A DNA stretch of 64,000 nt from Brevundimonas sp. (GTDB lineage: Bacteria > Pseudomonadota > Alphaproteobacteria > Caulobacterales > Caulobacteraceae): the NCBI RefSeq assembly GCF_016742135.1, contig NZ_JACVCG010000001.1:372001-436000 (forward strand), in the 5' to 3' direction. Shown here one piece after another: positions 45,174 to 54,794 of this stretch. A model generated the notes under the pieces. The model made no database searches. It worked only from the letters and a program-made list of their open reading frames with translations, and was not told the DNA's origin. The position numbers and the translations under genes are program-made. Position 1 is the first letter of the stretch. Each line of letters starts with the position of its first letter.

Positions 45174-46084
45174 GCGGCTGGAAAGAGACCCTCCCTGCGG
45201 TCCGCGGCAAGCTGCTCCGGAATGAGCCGCTGGGGCCCTACACTTGGTTTCGCGTGGGCGGGGCGGCGGATGTGCTGTTCATCCCCGCCGACGAGGACGA
45301 TCTGGCCGGCTTCCTGAAGGCGCTGGACCCGGGGGTGCCGGTGACGGTTCTGGGTGTCGGCTCGAACGTGATCGTGCGGGACGGCGGGGTCGAGGGGGTG
45401 GTGATCCGGCTGGCCGGGCGGCCCTGGGCGCAGATCACGACCGGGGGCGAGACCATCACGGCGGGCGCGGGCGCGCTGGATTCCATGGTGGCCCGGGCAT
45501 CGGCCAAGGCCGGGATCGGCGGGCTGGAGTTCTACGCCGGCATCCCGGGCACGATCGGCGGTGCCCTGACCATGAATGCCGGCTGCTATGGATCTGAGAC
45601 GAAGGACGTATTGGTCTCGGCCCGGGGGGTGACCCGCGAGGGCGAGCGGGTCGACTATGCGCTGGCCGACTTTGGCTACACCTATCGGCATTCGGAGGCG
45701 CCGGCCGATATCCTCTGGCTGGAGGCTACCTATCGCGGCACGCCGGACGATCCGGAGGCGGTTCAGGCCCGGATCGATGAGATCACCAGTCGCCGCGAAC
45801 AGACCCAGCCGATCCGGGAGAAGACCGGCGGCTCGACCTTCAAGAACCCGCCGGGTCACTCCAGCTGGAAACTTGTGGATGAAGCGGGCTGGCGCGGGAA
45901 ATTTTTCTCCGTCACTGGCGGTGGGGCCATGTTCAGCGAATTGCACAGCAATTTCATGATCAACCCGGGCGAGGCGACGGCCGCCGACATCGAGGGGCTC
46001 GGCGAGGCGGTGCGATCCGACGTTCAAAGTAAACTCGGCGTAAACCTCGAATGGGAGATCAGGAGGATCGGCCGCCCCCTCTGA
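45170..46084 (+). CDS. murB: UDP-N-acetylenolpyruvoylglucosamine reductase
   Basis: A 304-residue FAD enzyme that reduces enolpyruvyl-UDP-GlcNAc to UDP-MurNAc with NADPH. Features: [13 protein letters not shown], the FAD-binding [30 protein letters not shown], and the catalytic-region [10 protein letters not shown] with its serine. The final [17 protein letters not shown] is the usual type II C-terminus. It overlaps the GFA gene by 4 bp and precedes ddl by 15 bp. Confidence 0.96.
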   Translation: MSGWKETLPAVRGKLLRNEPLGPYTWFRVGGAADVLFIPADEDDLAGFLKALDPGVPVTVLGVGSNVIVRDGGVEGVVIRLAGRPWAQITTGGETITAGAGALDSMVARASAKAGIGGLEFYAGIPGTIGGALTMNAGCYGSETKDVLVSARGVTREGERVDYALADFGYTYRHSEAPADILWLEATYRGTPDDPEAVQARIDEITSRREQTQPIREKTGGSTFKNPPGHSSWKLVDEAGWRGKFFSVTGGGAMFSELHSNFMINPGEATAADIEGLGEAVRSDVQSKLGVNLEWEIRRIGRPL

Positions 46085-46099
46085 GTCCCGTTCCGCCCC

Positions 46100-47041
46100 A
46101 TGAACCGCCCCCTGAAAGACCTGCATGTCGCCGTCCTGATGGGGGGGCTGTCGGCCGAGCGCGAGGTGTCGCTGAACTCGGGCAAGGGCTGTGCGGACGC
46201 GCTGGAGGGGCAGGTGGCCCGCGTCAGCCGCATCGACGCCGGGCGGGATTTGGCCAATGTGCTGGGCGGGCTGGTTCGGCCCGATGTGGTGCTGAACTGT
46301 CTTCACGGTGCCTGGGGCGAGGACGGCTGCGTCCAGGGCGTGCTGGAGACGCTCAATATTCCCTATACCCATTCGGGGGTGCTGGCCTCCGCGCTGGCCA
46401 TGGACAAGGCCAAGTCCAAGGCCGTGCTGGCGGCGGCGGGCATTCCGGTGCCGGGCGGCGGCCTGTTCGACCGGCACGAGGTCGCGCGAGACCACGTCAT
46501 GGTCCCGCCCTATGTGATCAAGCCCAATGCCGAGGGATCTTCGGTCGGCGTCTTTCTGGTGACCGAGGGCGCCAACCGTCCGCCGCAGGAGGTCGGGGCC
46601 GACGACTGGGCCTATGGCGAACAGGTGATGGTCGAGCCCTTCATTGCGGGGCGCGAGCTGGCGGTGGCCGTGCTGGGTGAGGCGGACGGCCCGCGCGCCC
46701 TGACCGTCACGGATATCACGCCGACCAAGGGGTTCTATGACTATGAGGCCAAATATGCACCCGGCGGCTCGGTGCACGAACTGCCGGCCCGGCTGAAGCC
46801 CGATGTGTTCGAGATGGCGTTGCGTCTGTCCGAGCGGGCGCATGAGGCGCTGGGCTGCCGTGGTGTGTCGCGATCCGATTTTCGTTATGACGATGTTAAG
46901 GACGTTCTCGTTCTTCTGGAGGTCAACACCCAGCCGGGCATGACCTCGACCTCGCTTGTTCCCGAGCAGGCCGCCCATGTCGGCATAGGGTATCCGGAAC
47001 TGGTCAGGTGGATGGTGGAGGACGCGTCATGCCCGCGGTAG
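46100..47041 (+). CDS. ddl: D-alanine:D-alanine ligase
   Basis: A 313-residue ATP-grasp enzyme that joins two D-Ala residues for the pentapeptide tip. Motifs: [17 protein letters not shown] near the start, [29 protein letters not shown] (ATP/peptide site), SRSDFRYDD and [19 protein letters not shown] near the end. It overlaps ftsQ by 13 bp. Some clusters call it ddlB; here only one copy is seen. Confidence 0.96.
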   Translation: MNRPLKDLHVAVLMGGLSAEREVSLNSGKGCADALEGQVARVSRIDAGRDLANVLGGLVRPDVVLNCLHGAWGEDGCVQGVLETLNIPYTHSGVLASALAMDKAKSKAVLAAAGIPVPGGGLFDRHEVARDHVMVPPYVIKPNAEGSSVGVFLVTEGANRPPQEVGADDWAYGEQVMVEPFIAGRELAVAVLGEADGPRALTVTDITPTKGFYDYEAKYAPGGSVHELPARLKPDVFEMALRLSERAHEALGCRGVSRSDFRYDDVKDVLVLLEVNTQPGMTSTSLVPEQAAHVGIGYPELVRWMVEDASCPR

Positions 47042-47952
47042 TTCGCGGCGGTCGGCGCCAGCAGGGCGGGGGCGCGTCGCGTGGACGTCAGGCTCCGGCC
47101 TCGCGCGGGAGGTCAGGACGCAGCAAGGCGCAGGCGGTCGGTATTCCGGCAAAGATGGCGGCGATCGGCCGGTTGGACCTGTCCGCGCGCGCGGTCGGGA
47201 TTTCGTTGCTGGTCGGCGTGCTGTTCATCGGCGGCCTGATGGCGACCGGCGCGCGGGCAGAGCGCGTGGGTCAGTCCGTCTCGGACGGCGTCGACAGCAT
47301 GGTGGCCGGGATGGGTTTCCGTCTGGGCCGGGTGCATGTGACGGGGGCGTCTGACGAGGCCATGCCCGCCATTCAGGCAGCGCTGGATGTGACGGCCGGC
47401 CAGTCGATGAGTTCGCTGGATCTGGATGCACTGCTGGAACAGGTGCGCGCCGTCAGCTGGGTCAAGGATGCGCGTATCGTACGCCTGCTGCCCGGAACTC
47501 TGCTGGTCGAAGTGGTCGAGCACGACCGGCTGGCGATCTGGCAGGCCAATGGACAGGTCGCCGTTATAGACGGAGAGGGCCAGGTCATCCGGGGGGCCGA
47601 CCCCCGTCAGTATCTGCATCTGCCGCTGGTCGTTGGAACGGGGGCCGAACTGGCCGCCGCCGAAATCCTGCCGCTGATCGAGGCGCGCCCGCGTCTGCGC
47701 GACCGGACCGAGGCCCTGATCCGCGTCGATGAGCGGCGCTGGGATATCCGGCTGAAGGACGGTGGCCTTATCCGCCTGCCTGCCGAAGACATGGAGGCGG
47801 CCCTGATCCAGCTGGACGCACTGGACCAGCGCCATCATCTGTTCGAGCGGGGCTTTGAACTGGTGGACCTGAAGGTGCCCGGGACCCTCGGGCTCAGGCC
47901 CGCGGCCCTGGCGGGTGATCTGGCGGAATCCCCTGTGGCGGGAGGAGTCTGA
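47029..47952 (+). CDS. ftsQ: Cell division protein FtsQ
   Basis: A 307-residue bitopic divisome protein starting at ATG 47029, with GGAGG upstream inside ddl. The cytosolic N-terminus of about 45 residues is very basic and Gly/Arg/Gln rich ([18 protein letters not shown]). One membrane helix ([18 protein letters not shown]) precedes the POTRA domain ([20 protein letters not shown]) and the FtsQ beta domain ([19 protein letters not shown]). It scaffolds FtsL and FtsB. It ends by sharing a base with ftsA (TGATG). Confidence 0.94.
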   Translation: MPAVVRGGRRQQGGGASRGRQAPASRGRSGRSKAQAVGIPAKMAAIGRLDLSARAVGISLLVGVLFIGGLMATGARAERVGQSVSDGVDSMVAGMGFRLGRVHVTGASDEAMPAIQAALDVTAGQSMSSLDLDALLEQVRAVSWVKDARIVRLLPGTLLVEVVEHDRLAIWQANGQVAVIDGEGQVIRGADPRQYLHLPLVVGTGAELAAAEILPLIEARPRLRDRTEALIRVDERRWDIRLKDGGLIRLPAEDMEAALIQLDALDQRHHLFERGFELVDLKVPGTLGLRPAALAGDLAESPVAGGV

Positions 47953-49277
47953 TGGCCCCGCGTCGCCCCGAGCTGACCCTCGACGGAGCCGTGGGGAGCG
48001 GCCGCGCCCCCCTGGTTGCCGCGCTCGACATCGGCCATTCCAAGATGGCCTGTTTCATCATGAAGGCGGACGGCGTGCGTCACGCCGACCGTACCGTTCG
48101 CGTGGCCGGGGTCGGCCATGTGCAGTCGCGCGGCGTCCAGCAGGGCATGATCGTCGACATGGAAGGGGCCGCCCAGGCCATCGGCCATGTTGTCGAACGG
48201 GCCGAGCGCGCCGCCGGCGTCCCCGTGACCGGCGTGATTGTCAGTACCTCGGCGGGCCGGATGCAGAGCCATCGGGTTCGCTCGCGTGTGTCGCTGGGGG
48301 CTCATCCGGTCAGCGACGCCGATCTGGCGCGAGCGATCGGTCTGGCGCTCGACAAGATTCGACTGCCGGACCGCCGTCCCATCCATGTGCTGCCGGTCGC
48401 CTGGTCGGTGGACGATGCCCGGGGTGTGCGCGATCCGCGCGCCATGCGCGGCAACAGTCTGGAACTGGACCTGCTGGTTGTGTCGATGGCCGAGACGGCC
48501 TTCATGTCGCTCAGCCACTGTCTCGAGTTGGCGCACTTGGACCTGCAGGGCGTGGTCGCCGCGCCTGTAACCTCGGCGCTGGCAGCGCTTGAAGACGATG
48601 AGATGGATCTGGGCGCCCTTTGCATCGACATGGGGGGTGGCACGACGACGGCCACGGTTTGGGCGGATCGGAGCCTGCTGCACGTCGAAAGCCTCAATGT
48701 CGGCGGCGACCATGTCACCAGCGACATTGCCAAGGGGCTGTCGACCTCGCGCGCCGGGGCCGAGCGGCTGAAGACTCTGCATGGATCGGCCATGGCGTCG
48801 GCCAATGAAGACCGCGAACTGCTGGAAGCACCGCCCCGGGGGGAGGATCCTTCTGCGGGCGCGGTGGTGGTGCCACGTGCCATGCTGAAAAGTGTCATCG
48901 CGCCCCGCGTCGAGGAGACGCTCGAGATCCTGCGCGACCGGATCCGTAGCAGCGGGATCGCCCTGGAGCCCGGTACCAGTGTGGTGCTGACCGGCGGGGC
49001 CAGCCAGTTGAATGGTGTCCGCGAACTGGCGGTGCGTGTGTTTGACCGCCCGGTGCGGCTGGGTCGGCCCCAACGGGCACCCCATCTGGCCGATGCGGCG
49101 TCGGGCCCGGCCTTCTGTGCGGCGGCGGGCTGCTTGCTCAAAGCCGCCTATGGCCCGCGAGAATCGGTTTCGGCCCGCAGGCTGATGACCCGCCAGATTT
49201 CGGCCAATGATGCGCCGAACCCGCACGCCGGGGGCATGGTCGCCCGGGCCGCCGACTGGTTGCGCCGCAATCTCTGA
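47952..49277 (+). CDS. ftsA: Cell division protein FtsA (actin-like membrane tether of FtsZ)
   Basis: A 441-residue actin-fold ATPase. Phosphate-binding features include LVAALDIGHSKMACF at the start and LCIDMGGGTTTATVW near residue 220, with VVLTGGASQLNGV later. The last residues (GMVARAADWLRRNL) form the amphipathic membrane-targeting helix. It ties the Z-ring to the membrane and recruits later proteins. It starts by sharing a base with the ftsQ stop; ftsZ does not follow directly but after a 3.4-kb receptor gene. Confidence 0.96.
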   Translation: MAPRRPELTLDGAVGSGRAPLVAALDIGHSKMACFIMKADGVRHADRTVRVAGVGHVQSRGVQQGMIVDMEGAAQAIGHVVERAERAAGVPVTGVIVSTSAGRMQSHRVRSRVSLGAHPVSDADLARAIGLALDKIRLPDRRPIHVLPVAWSVDDARGVRDPRAMRGNSLELDLLVVSMAETAFMSLSHCLELAHLDLQGVVAAPVTSALAALEDDEMDLGALCIDMGGGTTTATVWADRSLLHVESLNVGGDHVTSDIAKGLSTSRAGAERLKTLHGSAMASANEDRELLEAPPRGEDPSAGAVVVPRAMLKSVIAPRVEETLEILRDRIRSSGIALEPGTSVVLTGGASQLNGVRELAVRVFDRPVRLGRPQRAPHLADAASGPAFCAAAGCLLKAAYGPRESVSARRLMTRQISANDAPNPHAGGMVARAADWLRRNL

Positions 49278-49370
49278 AGCGGCCGCCCGCAAAGGGCCTG
49301 CTACATTTCCCTTCGATGGCGAGAGTGTGTCCGGATTGTAACATCTGGGGCCTTGAGTGGTCACAGTCGG

Positions 49371-49395
49371 GCCACAATGCCTTGTGGCGCGCCAC
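49371..49395. promoter_or_regulatory. Overlapping palindromes in the TonB receptor leader
   Basis: GCCACAA (49371-49377) and TTGTGGC (49382-49388) form a perfect inverted repeat with 4-bp spacer; GTGGCGCGCCAC (49384-49395) is a second perfect palindrome sharing GTGGC with the first. The two pairings exclude each other. They overlap the -35 of the predicted promoter and lie 90-114 bp before the receptor ATG. Confidence 0.5.
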
Positions 49396-49409
49396 TTTGC
49401 TGCTAGCGT
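49382..49409 (+). promoter_or_regulatory. Sigma-73-type promoter candidate for the TonB receptor
   Basis: TTGTGGC (49382-49388), 13-bp spacer and GCTAGCGT (49402-49409) fit the Caulobacter housekeeping pattern TTGACGS-N10-14-GCTANAWC, with two mismatches in the -35 and two in the -10. The transcript would have a leader of about 70 nt. Confidence 0.45.
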
Positions 49410-49484
49410 GCAATCCGGAAGCGTGGGTCACGAGCCGTGGTCCGCGTCACGTATTGTCAAATCACTTGGTTGGGGCATCACAAC

Positions 49485-52400
49485 ATGCTGTTGAAGCGCA
49501 AATATCTCTTTGGAACGACCATCCTGGCCGGCGTCATGATGGCGTCGGCTCCGGCCCTGGCTCAGACCGCCACGCAGAATCCTCAAGATCCGGAAGCCGG
49601 AACGCGGGTTGAAGAAATCGTCGTGACCGGTTCGCGTATCCGTCGCGACCCGACCAACGCCCCCACCCCGCTGATCCAGGTCGAGCGTGAAGCGCTGCTG
49701 ACCACCGGTCAGTCGACCGTGATCGACTACCTGGCCACCATTCCGGCCCTGTCGAACTCGCTGGTTCCGTCGGACACGACCGGTTCGGGTCTGAACGACG
49801 GCGGTCTGGACTTCGCCAACCTGCGCTCGCTGGGCACCGGCCGTACCCTGACCCTGGTCGACGGACGTCGCCACGTCGGTTCGTCGCGCGGCACCCTGTC
49901 GGTTGACGTCTCGTCCATTCCTCGTCTGCTGATCGAGAACATCGAGATCATCACCGGCGGTGCCTCGTCGATCTACGGCGCCGACGCTGTGGCCGGCGTG
50001 CTGAACTTCATCCTGCGCGACGACTTCGAGGGCCTGGAACTCGACTTCAACTACGGTCAGATCAGTCAGAGCGGTAAGGCCACCCGTCGTGCCTCGGCGC
50101 TGATCGGCACCAATCTGATGGATGACCGTCTGAACCTCTATGCCTTCGCGGAGTACGAAAAGGCTGACCAGGTCACCTCGTTCGACGTCGACTGGCTGAA
50201 CCGTGATTATCGCTTCATCGGCATTGATGCCGACCCCACCACCGTCCCGTCGGACGGCTTCCTGGACAACTTCCTGTTCAGCGATCTGAACCGGATGGAT
50301 CGCCCGCGCTGGGGTCAGACCACCCTTTACAACACTCAGCAGCCCAGCCCGCTGACCAATCCGCTGATCCCGTGGCCCACCCGTACCGGCGGCCTGTTCG
50401 CCTGTAACGTGGCCAGCATCGACGCCAACTGCTACCCGGTCGCTCCCGGCAAGACTTTCTGGTATCCGGAAGGCACCGGCACGGCCCGCTTGGCCAACTT
50501 CGGCCAGCGGATCGGCAATACCGGCCTGTCGCGTCCGTACAACATCGGCGGTGACGGCGTCAGCGCGGCCGACTTCTCGACCGCGTCGCGCTTCCCTGAA
50601 CTCGAATCGCAGCGCTATCAGACCGGCTTCACCTTCGCTGTCCTGCCCAACGTCAATCTGCGCGGCGAGTACAAGTTCGTGAAGGAAGATGCGTTCGATA
50701 TCGCGCAGCCGACCTTCTTCGACATCAACCTGCTGGACATCACCTATGGCGCCGGGGCGACCAACCCCATCCGGGGCACCAGCTCGTTCGACCTGCGCTG
50801 GTCGGACAACGCCTTCCTGCCGCAGAACGTGAAGGACGCGATCGCTGCCAACACGGCGACCAACTATGCGGCGCCGACCGCCAATGCTCCGGGTGCCGCC
50901 CTGGGCGTGTTCGCGGCCCCCTATGCCCGTCACGTGATGTTCGGGCCGGACCGCTTCCAGGACAACCGCCGCGAGATCGAACGTTATGTCGTGGCGCTGG
51001 ACGGTGATCTGGATCAGCTGCTGTTCTTCCGCAATGTGGGCTGGGATGTCGGCTACACCCGCGGTGAAATGAACAACGTCAACCAGGAGCGCGGCGTCGA
51101 TGTGCTGCGCTTCGCCCTGGCCGCGGACGCTGTGGTCGATACCGCCGGTATCGTCAATGGCCGTCCGGGCGAGATCGTCTGCCGCGCCCAGCGTATCGCT
51201 GCCGCGGGTGGCACTCCCTACGACTACAACTGGGGTTATGCCGACCTTCGTGACTATGCCACGGGTGCTGCGGCGCTGGCCGAATGTACCCCGCTGAACG
51301 TCTTCGGCGCGGGTAATCAGTCCGAGGAAGCCCTGGCCTATGTCGACGCCTCGATCCGCGTCCGCGAAAAGAACATCTCGGAGCAGACCCTGGTCAACGT
51401 CTCGGGTCAGCTCTGGGACTTCTGGGGTGCCGGTCCGATCGGCGTGGCCCTCGGCTATGAAAAGCGTCGTGAGTTCGCCGAAGGTATCGGCCGCAGCGCC
51501 GACACCGGCGACCGCTGGCTGTTCCTCAACACCGGCCCGGACTTCATCGGTGCCGAGTATGAAAGCGACGAGTTCTACGGCGAAGTGGCCTTGCCGCTGT
51601 TCCGCGACTCCTTCCTGGGTGACTATGCCGAACTGAGCGGGTCGTACCGCAAGTCGGACTACACCACCGTGGGCGAGGTCGAGGTCTGGGGTGTCAACCT
51701 GGTCTACCGTCCGATCCCGGACATCGGTTTCCGCACCAGCTTCAACACCTCGGTGCGCGTGCCGAACCTGGCCGAGAACTTCTCGCCGGCGACCCAGACC
51801 TTCTGGAACGGCGTGGTTGACCCCTGCTCCACGGCGCAGATCACCAACCCCGCCCTGTCGTCGGAAGTCCGTGCCAACCGCGTTGCCAACTGCAACGCCC
51901 TGCTGGCGCAGTACAACGCTGCGAACGGCACCTCCCTGTCCTATGACTTCGGTGGTACGACCCTGACCACCGCCGACGACTACCTCCCGAACTACACCTC
52001 GGGTGTCGCCGGCGTGAACGCGGGTAACCCGTTCCTGGAACCGGAAGAGTCGGAATCCTTCACCTTCTCGGTGATCCTGCGTCCGCGCATGTTCCCGAAC
52101 CTGTCGATGGTGCTGGACTATTATGACATCGAGGTCACCAATGTGATCTCGACCGTCACGGCGGCCCAGGCGGCGGCCAACTGTGTGAACGGTCCGTCGC
52201 TGAACCTCGCGGCCTGTAACACCATCTTCCGCAACGACCCGAACCCGGGCCGTGAGTTCTACATCGGTGGCCCGTCGGGCGACCCGATCGGGGGCTTCAT
52301 CCAGGGCTCGATCAACTACGCCAAGCTGGCGACCGAGGGTCTGGACTTCGGCCTGAACTACAATCTGGACACTTATGATGTGTTCGGTCAGGACTGGGGC

Positions 52401-52841
52401 CGGTTCTCCTACAGCATCAACGGCCTGTGGCTGATCCGCCAGGAGTCCTACCTCGACTCGGCCAACCCTGAGGCGCACACCTCGTCGGCGGGCAACCTGT
52501 ACTTCCCGCGGGTTCGCTACACCTCGTCGCTGACCTACGCCCCGAACGATGTGTGGAGCGTGAACTGGACGGCCGACTGGCAAACGTCGCAGCACATCTT
52601 CAACCCCTTCTCGATCGCGTCGAACATCGACAATATCCCGACCGACGCGCTGAAGACGGGTGCCTTCACCCGGCATGACTTCACGGTCCGTTGGAATGTG
52701 CGGGACGACCTGTCGGTCCGCGCCGGTGTGGTCAACGCCTTCGACAACGAGCAAAACCCCTATCTGCAGGGCACGCTCTACAACAACTTCGATGCCTGGG
52801 GCCGTCGCTTCTTCATCGGTCTGAACTATCGTCCCTGGTAA
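49485..52841 (+). CDS. TonB-dependent outer-membrane receptor
   Basis: A 1118-residue receptor beginning at ATG 49485 (MLLKRKYLFGTT); the frame also contains an upstream ATG at 49437 that would place 16 residues before the signal peptide. The signal peptide ends at APALAQ. TonB box EEIVVTGSRI follows at about residue 38, then the plug domain (TVIDYLATIPALSNSL, IIEIITGGASSIYGADAVAGV-type core ENIEIITGGASSIYG) and a long 22-strand barrel, ending FIGLNYRPW with terminal Trp. Its substrate is unknown. Codon use favours CGT/GTC-type codons more than neighbours, suggesting high expression. It lies between ftsA and ftsZ and carries its own terminator. Confidence 0.92.
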   Translation: MLLKRKYLFGTTILAGVMMASAPALAQTATQNPQDPEAGTRVEEIVVTGSRIRRDPTNAPTPLIQVEREALLTTGQSTVIDYLATIPALSNSLVPSDTTGSGLNDGGLDFANLRSLGTGRTLTLVDGRRHVGSSRGTLSVDVSSIPRLLIENIEIITGGASSIYGADAVAGVLNFILRDDFEGLELDFNYGQISQSGKATRRASALIGTNLMDDRLNLYAFAEYEKADQVTSFDVDWLNRDYRFIGIDADPTTVPSDGFLDNFLFSDLNRMDRPRWGQTTLYNTQQPSPLTNPLIPWPTRTGGLFACNVASIDANCYPVAPGKTFWYPEGTGTARLANFGQRIGNTGLSRPYNIGGDGVSAADFSTASRFPELESQRYQTGFTFAVLPNVNLRGEYKFVKEDAFDIAQPTFFDINLLDITYGAGATNPIRGTSSFDLRWSDNAFLPQNVKDAIAANTATNYAAPTANAPGAALGVFAAPYARHVMFGPDRFQDNRREIERYVVALDGDLDQLLFFRNVGWDVGYTRGEMNNVNQERGVDVLRFALAADAVVDTAGIVNGRPGEIVCRAQRIAAAGGTPYDYNWGYADLRDYATGAAALAECTPLNVFGAGNQSEEALAYVDASIRVREKNISEQTLVNVSGQLWDFWGAGPIGVALGYEKRREFAEGIGRSADTGDRWLFLNTGPDFIGAEYESDEFYGEVALPLFRDSFLGDYAELSGSYRKSDYTTVGEVEVWGVNLVYRPIPDIGFRTSFNTSVRVPNLAENFSPATQTFWNGVVDPCSTAQITNPALSSEVRANRVANCNALLAQYNAANGTSLSYDFGGTTLTTADDYLPNYTSGVAGVNAGNPFLEPEESESFTFSVILRPRMFPNLSMVLDYYDIEVTNVISTVTAAQAAANCVNGPSLNLAACNTIFRNDPNPGREFYIGGPSGDPIGGFIQGSINYAKLATEGLDFGLNYNLDTYDVFGQDWGRFSYSINGLWLIRQESYLDSANPEAHTSSAGNLYFPRVRYTSSLTYAPNDVWSVNWTADWQTSQHIFNPFSIASNIDNIPTDALKTGAFTRHDFTVRWNVRDDLSVRAGVVNAFDNEQNPYLQGTLYNNFDAWGRRFFIGLNYRPW

Positions 52842-52861
52842 GGATTTTCCGATCCAGAACG

Positions 52862-52894
52862 GAAAGGGCGGCTCGCGAGAGCCGCCCTTTTTCT
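52862..52894 (+). terminator. Rho-independent terminator of the TonB receptor gene
   Basis: AAAGGGCGGCTC pairs with GAGCCGCCCTTT around a short GCGA-type loop, followed by a T-rich tract. It starts 20 bp after the stop and should insulate ftsZ from receptor transcription. Confidence 0.9.
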
Positions 52895-52975
52895 TTGCCC
52901 CTATCCGGCGATCATGGGTCGCCCTCCCCAGAATAATGCGTGCAGGGAGCATCCGACCCCTCTGGCGCGGTCCCC

Positions 52976-52980
52976 GACTC
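52976..52980. promoter_or_regulatory. GANTC site upstream of ftsZ (first)
   Basis: GACTC, a CcrM target, 124 bp before the ftsZ ATG and 11 bp from the first CtrA-like box. Methylated GANTC sites in the ftsZ promoter stimulate its transcription in Caulobacter. Confidence 0.6.
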
Positions 52981-52990
52981 AGTCTATGCG

Positions 52991-53005
52991 GTAACCACCT
53001 GTTAA
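52991..53005 (+). promoter_or_regulatory. CtrA-like box 1 upstream of ftsZ
   Basis: GTAA-N7(CCACCTG)-TTAA, one base off the TTAA-N7-TTAA consensus, 99-113 bp before the ftsZ ATG. CtrA represses ftsZ in Caulobacter swarmer cells. Confidence 0.65.
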
Positions 53006-53022
53006 GGCTTACGGGTGTTCTA

Positions 53023-53037
53023 TTAACCCGCTCATAA
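53023..53037 (+). promoter_or_regulatory. CtrA-like box 2 upstream of ftsZ
   Basis: TTAA-N7(CCCGCTC)-ATAA followed by C, one base off consensus, 67-81 bp before the ftsZ ATG. Together with box 1 it gives a two-site arrangement 32 bp apart, about three helical turns. Confidence 0.65.
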
Positions 53038-53044
53038 CCAATGC

Positions 53045-53049
53045 GATTC
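53045..53049. promoter_or_regulatory. GANTC site upstream of ftsZ (second)
   Basis: GATTC, a CcrM target, 55 bp before the ftsZ ATG and just after CtrA-like box 2, in the predicted promoter or leader. Confidence 0.6.
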
Positions 53050-53103
53050 GGGGGTTTGCAGTGGTTTCCGGGAGCGGGCTCGGATTGAAGGTCGGAAAAT
53101 CAC

Positions 53104-54654
53104 ATGTCGCTGTCGCTGGTGCGTCCTGAAGCCACGGAATTGAAGCCCCGCATCGTCGTGTTCGGCGTCGGTGGCGCGGGCGGAAACGCCGTCAACAACA
53201 TGATTGATGCGGGTCTGGAAGGCGTCGATTTCGTCGTCGCCAATACCGACGCCCAGCATCTGAGCTTTGCCAAGACCGACCGCCGGATCCAGCTGGGCGA
53301 AACCATCACCCAGGGCCTGGGCGCGGGCGCCCACCCCGAAGTCGGCATGAATGCCGCCGAGGAGTCCGCCGACGAGATCGCTACGCACCTCGAGGGGGCG
53401 CATATGGTCTTCATCACCGCCGGCATGGGCGGGGGCACCGGAACCGGGGCCGCGCCGGTGATCGCCAAATGCGCCCGTGACCGCAATATCCTGACGGTCG
53501 GTGTGGTGACCAAGCCCTTCACCTTTGAAGGCCGCCACCGCATGCGTCTGGCCGAGGCCGGCATTGCCGAGCTGCAGCGCTATGTCGACACCCTGATTGT
53601 CATTCCGAACCAGAACCTGTTCCGCGTCGCCAATGAGCGCACGACTTTTGCCGATGCCTTCGGCATGGCCGACCAGGTGCTGCACTCGGGCGTGCGCTCG
53701 ATTACCGACCTGATGATCCTGCCCGGCCTGATCAATCTCGATTTCGCCGATGTGCGCGCCGTGATGTCCGAAATGGGCAAGGCCATGATGGGCACGGGCG
53801 AGGCCGAGGGCGACGATCGCGCCCTGATGGCGGCCCAGAACGCCATCGCCAACCCGCTGCTGGACGAAACCAGCCTGAAGGGGGCCAAGGCCGTGCTGGT
53901 CAACATCACCGGCGGCATGGACATGACCCTTCTGGAGGTCGACGAGGCCGCCAACGCAATTTCGGCCGAGGTCGACCCCGACGCCAACATCATCTTCGGC
54001 GCCGCCTTCGATCCGGCGCTGGATGGCAAGATCCGCGTCTCCGTGGTCGCCACCGGTATGGACGAGGGCGTCATGGCCCAGACCCCGCCCTCGACTCTCT
54101 CGCGCCCCGTCGCGCCGACCCGTCCGGCGGCCCCCGTGCGTGAACCGGTCCGTCAGCCTGAGCCGGTCATCCGTTCGGCCGAGCCGGCCCCGGTGACCCC
54201 GACCTTCCAGCCGACGGTCCGCGCGCCCGAGCCGCGCGTGACCCCGCAGCCCCAGGCTCCGGAGCCGGTCATGAAGGCAGAAGAGCCGCGCACGCTTGAG
54301 CCCATCGTCGACCCCTGGGTCGAGGAGTATGAAGCCGACCATACGCCTCGCGCCGCGACGCGCCCCGTCCAGGGTGACCTCTATATGGAGCCGGCCCGCG
54401 AGCCTGCGCGCGCCGAACGCCAGCCGGAACCCGAGCCCGAGTGGGACGACCGTGATCACCACCGCAAGTCGGGCTGGAGCCTGTTCGGCCGCAAGCGCGC
54501 GCCGGAGCCCGCCCCCTATGCGCCGGAAGCCCGGCCCGAGCCCCGGTCCATGCGCCTGTCTGGCAACTCGGCCCTGAAGACGCCCGAGCCGGAAACCTCC
54601 GCCGAGGAAGATGAGTTGGAAATCCCTTCGTTTCTGAGGCGTCTGGCCAACTGA
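53104..54654 (+). CDS. ftsZ: Cell division GTPase FtsZ
   Basis: A 516-residue tubulin homologue that forms the Z-ring. The nucleotide loop GGGTGTG is at residues 109-115; [19 protein letters not shown] and the T7 loop INLDFADVR are conserved. After the GTPase core (about residue 320) comes a long Pro/Glu/Arg-rich linker of about 180 residues, then the C-terminal peptide [11 protein letters not shown] that binds FtsA and others. The long linker is typical of Caulobacterales. Upstream are two CtrA-like boxes and two GANTC sites. It is separated from ftsA by the TonB receptor gene and so relies on its own promoter. Confidence 0.98.
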   Translation: MSLSLVRPEATELKPRIVVFGVGGAGGNAVNNMIDAGLEGVDFVVANTDAQHLSFAKTDRRIQLGETITQGLGAGAHPEVGMNAAEESADEIATHLEGAHMVFITAGMGGGTGTGAAPVIAKCARDRNILTVGVVTKPFTFEGRHRMRLAEAGIAELQRYVDTLIVIPNQNLFRVANERTTFADAFGMADQVLHSGVRSITDLMILPGLINLDFADVRAVMSEMGKAMMGTGEAEGDDRALMAAQNAIANPLLDETSLKGAKAVLVNITGGMDMTLLEVDEAANAISAEVDPDANIIFGAAFDPALDGKIRVSVVATGMDEGVMAQTPPSTLSRPVAPTRPAAPVREPVRQPEPVIRSAEPAPVTPTFQPTVRAPEPRVTPQPQAPEPVMKAEEPRTLEPIVDPWVEEYEADHTPRAATRPVQGDLYMEPAREPARAERQPEPEPEWDDRDHHRKSGWSLFGRKRAPEPAPYAPEARPEPRSMRLSGNSALKTPEPETSAEEDELEIPSFLRRLAN

Positions 54655-54664
54655 TGTCACGGTG

Positions 54665-54689
54665 CGAACGTCCGGGATCCGGGCGTTCG
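54665..54689 (+). terminator. Stem-loop after ftsZ, possible terminator or processing site
   Basis: CGAACGTCCGG and CCGGGCGTTCG form an 11-bp stem (one G-U pair) around GAT, 11 bp after the ftsZ stop. A T-rich stretch is found only later (TTTGGTTTTCG), so termination may be partial, letting some transcription reach lpxC. Confidence 0.5.
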
Positions 54690-54794
54690 TAACCGCATCG
54701 AAACAATCCGAAACCTGACTTTGGTTTTCGTCTCGTCAACCAACCCATAGAGGTGTCGTCGGGCAGTTCCGCCCGGCCTCTGTGTGGACGTTTC

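Noticed and set aside
49428-52952. 1174-residue open frame on the minus strand across the TonB receptor
   Set aside because: The plus-strand frame has signal peptide, TonB box, plug and barrel motifs. The antisense frame is open because the GC-rich codons lack TTA, CTA and TCA in that register.
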